64,000 nt of DNA, from NCBI GenBank assembly GCA_951799405.1, contig OX637363.1, positions 3,844,001 through 3,908,000 on the forward strand. The letters are read 5' to 3'. The stretch is from Agapetus fuscipes. Lineage: Eukaryota; Arthropoda; Insecta; Trichoptera; Glossosomatidae. This document shows positions 57,462-64,000 of the stretch, one piece after another (within the stretch, counting starts at the first letter, position 1; every line of letters starts with the position of its first letter). A model generated the notes under the pieces. That model saw only the letters and a list, made by a program, of their open reading frames with translations. It was not told the origin of the DNA and made no database searches. The position numbers were made by a program, and so were the translations under genes.

Positions 57462-60023
57462 CTGAAAATAAAAATAAATATTATTATGAATTATTTGGTG
57501 AGTGTTGTTTTTGTGTGTATCACACCTCAAGAGTCCTCTGCGAGCTTGGTCGTAGCTGTAGAAAGCGCCAATTCTCAAGCAAGACCCAGTTGCTGTAAGG
57601 CTGGATGGACCTTGAGTGACCGGTCTTTGGTAAAGGTATATGCCGTTTTCACCCAGCAAAGAGCGTATTTGAAAATATACTTAAATGATATATTATTTTG
57701 TGCTCTGCCGGGATTCCAACCCACAACCTTCCATTTACAAGTCAGAATTGTAAACCACTAGACTACGGACCGGTCACGACTAGACTACGAACAGCCCCTC
57801 CTAACAAAGTAGAGGGATTTTTTTTTTTTTTTTTCGTGCACAACAGGTTACCCTAATTACAGTGCACCCTCACAGCTATCAACACGCTGGGAGGAACTCT
57901 TTTGCTAGATTTTTAAATCTTAATAAATTACATTAAAAAATGTCTATATTTGACATAATATTTAAGAGCTTTATACTCCGAGTCACAGGGTGTTGCGCCA
58001 CAACATCAGTACGGCTTTTCGGTACATGAAATAGATCATGTCCTCGCCCTCGGGTGTAGTCGTCAGGCACATAGAACCTGTAGCCCTCCAACAGGGTGGG
58101 ACTGAATCCGGGATTAATCAGGAATTATCGTACAGGCGAGCCAAAGGCCGTGCGCTCCTGCATCCATGACATCCAAATGATGATTCCAATTGGTGAGATC
58201 TTCCCTCTCAGAGAGATTGTTGAAGATCCTTAGTCCTTGGTCCATAATGAAGGTGAAGGTAGATCAGAGATCTAGGAACGCTGGTAGATGCTGGTACTCC
58301 TTGTTAATGGAGAATAGATCAGAGATCTTGGAAGGTGAAAGTTTCCTCGTTGATGGGGTATATCCCTCGCTGGCTCCTAGAAGGTTGTGTTTTGCACTTT
58401 ATATTCAGCTTAAAAGCTGACTATATTCTTAAAAGATGACTATATCTAACAGGGGAGGGTAAAAGGCCAGCAAAGAAAGAAAAAAATAGAAAAGAACACT
58501 CACGAGGTGGGCACTGAAACTCCAGCACACATCTGTTGATGGTTAGGTCCTTGATGAAGCCAGTTCTGCAAGAACACTTCTTGACACAAACTGCAGCACA
58601 AGCTATACTTCCTGATATAGGATTCTGGCAGGAGAGCTCACAGCTGGAGCCACATTCATTGTAAAAGGAGTTGCGGTCATAGTCACAGATAGATGCTGTA
58701 ATACAAAGAAAAATGTACGGATTAGGCTGCAAAGGGGCTTGTCCATATGATTGGACGAAGAGGTGAGTGTTAAGACGTCTTTTGAACAGTCTCTCCAAAT
58801 GCAGTTCCCTCAGTGATGCAGGAATAGCATTCCAAGTCATTGGAGCGGCCGCCTTGAATGCCCTGTCTCCAAAAACAGTGTGGAGCCTTCTTGCAAGGAT
58901 GTACAGGCAGCTGCTTCTTGATGCTGCTGATCTGAGTGTTTGCTGGAGACACCAGCTCCGCATCAAGTACCCCGAAGCGCTCCCATGCAGTGCTTTAAAC
59001 GTAAGCAAGCCGACTTTCAAGGTGACCCTCTCAGGGATTTTCAGCCAATTAGGAGCTTGAAGGTGAGGAGTGATGTGGCAAGACGTTGCAGCCCCATATA
59101 TAAGTCTAGCTGTGGATTTCTGTAGCGATTGAAGCCTATTGAGCTGATTATTCATGGTGCATTGATTCCTAAGAAACCATCATGTGGAACATGGACTGAG
59201 GCTACACAAATCAGAGAGTCCTGGAGGATGGTGGTGAGACTACAAGGTGATAGTGACACCAAGAAAGTAAATTAATGACAACATTACACATTACACTGAA
59301 GTTGTAGATGTCAGTGGACCATAGACTGAAGCTGTACAAGATAGAGAGTCCTGGAGGACGGTAGGAAGAGACAAGAAAGTAATTAAAAAGTCTGTTTCTT
59401 ACAGCAAGCGTCATTTGGTATGCATGTTTGGTTGTTGACAGTAGCCCTTATGTATCCTGGTATGCATGCGCAGCCTGTTCTGCAGTCTTCTTCACATATC
59501 AGATCAGAATCACAAGATTCGGTGCATTTAATGCAGTCACTGTACTCCTCGTTGGTGTTGCATGGCCCTGAAATGAAATTACATTAGTCTATCATTAGTT
59601 TCGTTTTTTTTTCTGTGTTAGTCTTGATGTCATATAAAATACCTATTATTATTTATTGATTTTAAAAATGTAATTTGTTGAGTATGTTCCTTGACTTATA
59701 GGTTGGTATGTGGCTAACCATGCTGTAGAAAATGGTTCACTTTGCCAATGTCACCCCTGTTTCACGAAATGTCGGCAAGAGTGGCAGGGTGTTTGTTCAT
59801 TTGAGATTTTGGTTTTTATATTGTAAGTCCACGACCACATGCGGCATGTTTAAGCGTAAACTTATACGTTTCTGCTTGTGAAAATGCACGTAATGTGAGT
59901 CCTTAATGTTACATATCTTTGCAACTTAGATTAGATTGAAGTATGTGTTTTTTACATACCTTGACCACACACACAGTTGCAAATGACATAAATGAACAAA
60001 AATATTAAAAACAACTTTCCCAT
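57262..60023 (-). CDS. Secreted 3-domain TIL protein, four exons
   Basis: Minus-strand exons 60023-59960, 59567-59403, 58695-58504 and 57461-57262 total 621 nt: 206 residues and TGA. Exon 1 is a signal peptide. The others each encode one complete ten-cysteine TIL domain with phase 1-1 boundaries, the same design as the larger gene. It is convergent with the 14-TIL gene (2.8 kb between stop codons), so the two probably share ancestry. Likely an extracellular protease-inhibitor-type protein; target unknown. C5-C6 loops are EED, AAV and TNSPR. Confidence 0.92.
57480..57775 (-). mobile_element. SINE-C copy, full length (3-TIL intron)
   Basis: Head at about 57705-57775 (ggttggaatcccgg) through to the ttatttggtgag end. 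Same strand as the 3-TIL gene. Confidence 0.82.
57776..58500. other. 3-TIL intron, unassigned
   Basis: A GC-richer stretch at 57980-58400 with internal duplication of agatcagagatct looks TE-derived. No host exon seen. Confidence 0.4.
58504..58695 (-). CDS. 3-TIL gene exon 3: TIL domain 2
   Basis: The 64-codon phase 1-1 exon has ten cysteines (ICDYDRNSFYNEC; loop AAV; CSCRTGFIKD). An L2/CR1-like LINE on the same strand lies just upstream, so the acceptor region may be LINE-derived. Donor gtgagt. Confidence 0.93.
58725..59155 (-). pseudogene. L2/CR1-like LINE C-terminus (3-TIL intron)
   Basis: Minus frame reads NRLQSLQKSTARLIYGAATS, IPERVTLKVGLLTFKALHGS, VFGDRAFKAAAPMTWNAIPA, LFKRRLNTHLFVQSYGQAPL. 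Runs open into exon 58695 without being part of it. Confidence 0.88.
59160..59395. repeat. I repeat, two tandem units
   Basis: agagagtcctggaggat and agagagtcctggaggac sit 139 bp apart, each after gactgaagct/gactgaggct. A reverse copy lies in 14-TIL intron 1. Confidence 0.65.
59403..59567 (-). CDS. 3-TIL gene exon 2: TIL domain 1
   Basis: The 55-codon phase 1-1 exon has ten cysteines (starts GPCNTNEEYSDC; C5-C6 loop EED; CACIPGYIRA). The acidic loop is unusual for a protease-binding site. Confidence 0.92.
59660..59938 (+). mobile_element. LINE-A tail (3-TIL intron 1)
   Basis: From atgtaatttgttgagtatg to gcaacttagattagatt, antisense to the gene. Confidence 0.78.
59960..60023 (-). CDS. 3-TIL gene exon 1: signal peptide
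   Basis: It encodes MGKLFLIFLFIYVICNCVCG then Q. A strongly hydrophobic core ends at small residues. Donor gtatgt, phase 1 out. Confidence 0.9.
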
Positions 60024-60329
60024 TCCGTTATAAAAAAAAAATAGTTTTTCAAATGTAAAAAATAGTGTATTATTGGAAAATGATATCCAGAATGGATACT
60101 TATGCATACAAATTTTACCTTTTATGTAAAAAATAACAATACTTGTTTGTTTGTTTTTTTTATGACAGCTCCATTTATATTAGTTTTGAAGTCTTCAGAG
60201 TTTTTCAAACATTCACGTGCGTACCATTCAAAAGCATGAAGTCCTTTACAATAATATGTAGGTATACTTAATATTAAGGATACAAATTAATTTGAGGATG
60301 ATTTATTTTGTGAGCTCTGTTTTGTCTGA

Positions 60330-60960
60330 ATCATGGTTGGTATGCGGCTGACCACCCATACTGTAAAAAATGGTTCACTTTGATCACACCTCAAGAGCCC
60401 TCTGCGAGCTAGGTCGTCGCTGTAGAAAGCACCAATTCTCAAGCAAGACCCAGTTGCTGTAAGGCTGGATGGACCTTTAGTGACCGGCCTTTGGTAAAGG
60501 TATATGGATTTTTCCACCAAGCACAGGGCATACGAGTATTTGAAATATAAATGCTATACTTTTTGTGCTCTGCCAGGATTCGAACCTACAACCTTCCATT
60601 TACGAGTAGGAAGTGTTACCACTGGACTAAGGACGCAACGCAACTAAGCTACATATATAGCGTAACTTCTTGCCGCGTTATCCCCGAAGGGGTCGCATGT
60701 GGCGAGTTGAACCTATTTATTTTTACAGGTAAGGGGGCCGGCCTTACGCCAACCACTTCAGTTGAAGTGGGGATTTGCCAGCTCCCGTGAGGCCTGGTAC
60801 TCATTTCTTGTGAAGGCTGAGTAAGCCTTGCCGGTATTTTAATTTGGGGTTTGAAATAAACACTGAAACGGGAAATCATTGCTGACACCTTTGGTGGGAT
60901 TCGAACCTGAACTCATGGCATGGAATGCAAGCTCTCTTCCAACTGAGCTATCGAGCCGCT
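60330..60960 (-). mobile_element. LINE-A scrap, SINE-C (60380-60630) and SINE-B (60633-60960)
   Basis: SINE-C head aggattcgaacctac; SINE-B head gatagctcagttggaagag. The two abut at 60631. Confidence 0.8.
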
Positions 60961-61690
60961 TGTCCATATCGCCGACATTTATAAATATATTGATTGTTTG
61001 TAGACAATCAAACGGCTTTTTTAAGCCATTAGGACATCCACATACAAAGCTTTTATTTTTTGTAAACAAAAAAAGGATAAAATAGATTTGACATTTGCTG
61101 TGTTAGTTGGGCATGAAAACCACGTTTTCTGATAGCTTGTGCATTTTGATCATCCATAACTTCATTTACAAGTCATGAATGTAGCAGTTCGTGACTATTG
61201 AATTTTAAAACAATTGAATAACTGGTTTCAACGATAATTTGAAAATAAAACTACAAATAGCTGTCATTCAGGCAGTAGTCCTGACGCAGCCATTTCAAAC
61301 CCCATTTAGCTTGATGATAACTTTGACCCTGGCAAGCAAGTTTTCATTGAGGTTTTGATGTAAACAATATTATTAAGCATTCCTTTAACCGCCCTATGCA
61401 TATGAACGTATGCGATATGCAAACTTTGAGTTTACCATTCTGTTACATCCCGTATCATATACGGGCTTGACAAGAAATAATATATTCCAAAACTACAAAC
61501 CGCCTGGCGGCTCGCCTGAGTTCCGAAATCACATCATTACAAGTCTAGACAAGTTAGTTCCTCAAGGGCCGGCTAAGCGTTTGGTTGTTTGTTTGGCGTT
61601 TTGTAATTTTTCATACTTACTCTGCAAAAGTCAGGGTTACGTACATTGTGGTTTCGATTCCTGATTATTTTTTGTCTGTTTCTACTTCTT
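60961..61690. other. Intergenic, repeats shared with TIL introns
   Basis: 61385-61480 matches 50940-51010 reversed. 61530-61620 matches 40500-40610 reversed. No gene. Confidence 0.45.
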
Positions 61691-61835
61691 TTTGACTAAA
61701 GAAGAATCTTGGGAAGACGAGCAAGAGGTCGCCTGAGAACTTTTTACTTCCAGGATTTGAAGAGGCTTATGGATGTCTCCCATTCACAATTCAAAAGGAT
61801 GGCTATTATTGTCAGAGACAGATGGCTATAGCGCA
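61690..61835 (+). pseudogene. LINE RT C-terminal fragment
   Basis: Reads LGRRARGRLRTFYFQDLKRL and RMAIIVRDRWL, the distal RT thumb of an RTE-like LINE. Confidence 0.65.
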
Positions 61836-61859
61836 AGGCACTGCTTTTATAAAATCATT

Positions 61860-62187
61860 TTTTTTTTTTTTTTAAGAAATCCTGTGCGGGAGACTCCCTA
61901 GATTCTAAAGACTCTAGGGGTCTATGACACTTGTTGTAGTGCCGCAGAGGTGTACGAGCTTGGTCGTCGCTACAAAGCGCCAATACTCAAGCAAGACCCA
62001 GTTGCTGTGAGGCTGGATGGACCTTTGGTGACCGGTCATTGGTAAAGGTTTATGAATTTTTCAACCCAGCGAAGAGCACATTAGAAATATAAATGGTATA
62101 TTTTTGTGCTCCGCCGGGATCCGAATCCACAACCTTCCATTTACGAGTCCGAAGTGTTGCCACTACGGACTACGGACCGGTCCAAGA
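61860..62187 (-). mobile_element. SINE-C copy, full length, joined to a 5S sequence
   Basis: On minus: ggaccggtccgtag head, B box ggattcggatcccgg, body, and a ttaaaaaaaa end. Its 5' end lies 2 nt from the 5S 3' end. Confidence 0.85.
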
Positions 62188-62188
62188 T

Positions 62189-62306
62189 GCCAACAACACG
62201 CGGTGTACCTGAGCGGTTACCCATCCAAGCACTGACCACGCCCAATGTTGCTTAACTTCGGTGATCTATGGGAACCGGTGCTTTCAACATGGCTAACGTC
62301 GTTGAC
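62189..62306 (-). rRNA. 5S rRNA-like sequence (pseudogene or SINE head)
   Basis: On minus, 118 nt from GTCAACGACG to CGTGTTGTTGGC match eukaryotic 5S rRNA along its whole length. The internal promoter blocks are there: A box CGAAGTTAAGCAAC and C box GCTTGGATGGGTAACC. It differs from the usual sequence in the loop region near its 5' third. No T-run terminator follows; the next bases lead directly into SINE-C. Transcription is possible but not shown. Confidence 0.88.
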
Positions 62307-63222
62307 CAAACTTACACATTTACATCTGTTTATACATAGGATTATATCTTACAGTCTTTTATATTTACAGGAATATTCAATATGGATTTATTTATTTTAA
62401 TTGTACAGAAGTATTATGCTTACATATATCAGACTAGGGTGTGTGTACAATTATTTTATTATTTTTCACAAAATGGAATGAAAATGTAAATGGTAACCTT
62501 TAATGGAATGGGCTAGAATAAAATAAAAGATTTTTTTTGAGGCTTAGAGCTATTTTCAAATTATTTGTCTTGGCATAAAAAAGTAAACTGCATGATAACA
62601 TAAACAGCAGTCAAAAGGGACAGATGTGAGAATATTTACTGCATTGTTGGTAATACTAAAATGTCATCTCTGCACGGAAATCGTGCTCATGCATTGAAAT
62701 TGTTATGGTCGATGAATTTGTTAATTTTGATAGAAAAATAGCATTGTGTAGGTATTATAAAACAAAACGGCATGTGTAATTATTGGGTTTTAAAAAGCAA
62801 GATAGTTAAAACAAAAAACATAGGATTCCACATGGATATTAAGTATTCTATGTCTGGTTGACAGGATTGTCTCATAGTATGTTTTAATACCGTGGTGAAT
62901 GGAACATTTTCAGTTCCGTGACTCAACTTTTTTGTTTACCTACAAATGCAATATGTTTTGTTTTTTGGACTACGTGCCAGATTGCAGAACCTCTTTTCTC
63001 ATACAATCAAGTTAGAACAATACAGAAAGCATTTGCCTTTGCGATTAAAAAAAAAAATACAATATATTTTTTTTCATTGTACGTCTTCCTTAGCAACTGT
63101 GCATACATCAAAATTAAATTGCTAAAAATACTTTCTTTCGATTGTTGATTGACTTGACGTCAATACTTCACAAGTTAAATTTATGATCTTGCAACTTTTA
63201 ACATTACGCTCAAGAGGTAACT
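62307..63222. other. Intergenic, nothing recognised
   Basis: AT-rich with no supported gene or repeat match. Confidence 0.45.
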
Positions 63223-63225
63223 TAC

Positions 63226-64000
63226 CCTAAAAGCTAATGTAGAAAAGTAATGTAGCAATGCTCCTAGTAGTTGGAGCTGTAGCGACCTCATCAACAGAAG
63301 CTAATGTAGAGTTGAGTAGAGTAACAAGCAAGTAAGGTGTAAAGCAATGCTCCTAGTAGTTGGAGCTGTAGCGACCTCATCAACAGAAGCTAATGTAGAG
63401 TTGAGTAGAGTAACAAGCAAGGAAGGTGTAAAGCAATGCTCCTAGTAGTTGGAGCTGTAGCGACCTCATCAACAGAAGCTAATGTAGAGTTGAGTAGAGT
63501 AACAAGCAAGTAAGGTGTAAAGCAATGCTCCTAGTAGTTGGAGCTGTAGCGACCTCATCAACAGAAGCTAATGTAGAGTTGAGTAGAGTAACAAGCAAGT
63601 AAGGTGTAAAGCAATGCTCCTAGTAGTTGGAGCTGTAGCGACCTCATCAACAGAAGCTAATGTAGAGTTGAGTAGAGTAACAAGCAAGGAAGGTGTAAAG
63701 CAATGCTCCTAGTAGTTGGAGCTGTAGCGACCTCATCAACAGAAGCTAATGTAGAGTTGAGTAGAGTAACAAGCAAGTAAGGTGTAAAGCAATGCTCCTA
63801 GTAGTTGGAGCTGTAGCGACCTCATCAACAGAAGCTAATGTAGAGTTGAGTAGAGTAACAAGCAAGTAAGGTGTAAAGCAATGCTCCTAGTAGTTGGAGC
63901 TGTAGCGACCTCATCAACAGAAGCTAATGTAGAGTTGAGTAGAGTAACAAGCAAGGAAGGTGTAAAGCAATGCTCCTAGTAGTTGGAGCTGTAGCGACCT
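63226..64000. repeat. 89-bp satellite array, runs off the window
   Basis: A truncated first unit, then starts at 63295, 63384, 63473, 63562, 63651, 63740, 63829 and 63918 (cut by the edge). A ggaagg variant marks every third unit (63421, 63688, 63955). Same unit as 3795-4862. Confidence 0.97.

Noticed and set aside
58421..59155. A 244-codon frame fusing a LINE RT C-terminus to a TIL domain
   Set aside because: A consensus acceptor at 58696 and a donor at 58503 delimit a phase 1-1 TIL exon. The LINE part lies in the intron and stays open only by chance.

Overview
The window is nuclear DNA of an arthropod, very probably an insect with a large, repeat-rich genome. This rests on spliced genes with GT-AG introns, tRNA-derived SINEs, several LINE clades, Penelope-like, hAT, piggyBac and Harbinger-type elements, solo LTRs, and a short TTAGG-like tract. 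The species cannot be told from the sequence; Lepidoptera is plausible but unproven. Only about 6.7 kb is coding. Most of the rest is transposable elements (TEs) in several layers of nesting.

Layout. 1-13.3 kb: no host gene seen; truncated LINEs, SINEs, MITEs, a foldback element and a 12-copy array of an 89-bp satellite. 13.3-24.3 kb (+): eight 3' exons of the GOPC/PIST orthologue (Golgi coiled-coil and PDZ adaptor; 5' exons lie outside or were not found), ending in one giant exon that encodes a tail of about 800 residues, then an AT-rich 3' region with tandem poly(A)-signal units. 24.6-35 kb: TE-filled intergenic DNA with a Penelope-like remnant and a piggyBac-like MITE. 35.1-54.5 kb (+): a complete 16-exon gene for a secreted 901-residue protein made of 14 trypsin-inhibitor-like (TIL) domains, one symmetrical phase 1-1 exon per domain. 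57.3-60.0 kb (-): a second complete gene, four exons, 206 residues, signal peptide plus three TIL domains, convergent with the first. 61-64 kb: TEs, a 5S rRNA-derived sequence joined to a tRNA-derived SINE, and a second array of the 89-bp satellite that runs off the window.

The two TIL genes form a local cluster of multi-domain extracellular protease-inhibitor-type proteins. The large gene records its own growth: repeated A-B-C exon blocks, a decayed copy of exon 7, and three partial 132-bp copies of exon 11. GOPC is an unrelated housekeeping neighbour. The most unusual observations are the modular TIL gene and its debris, the coordinated loss of one disulfide in domain 6, the giant GOPC tail, recurrent hammerhead-like hairpins in foldback elements, and the 5S-SINE junction.
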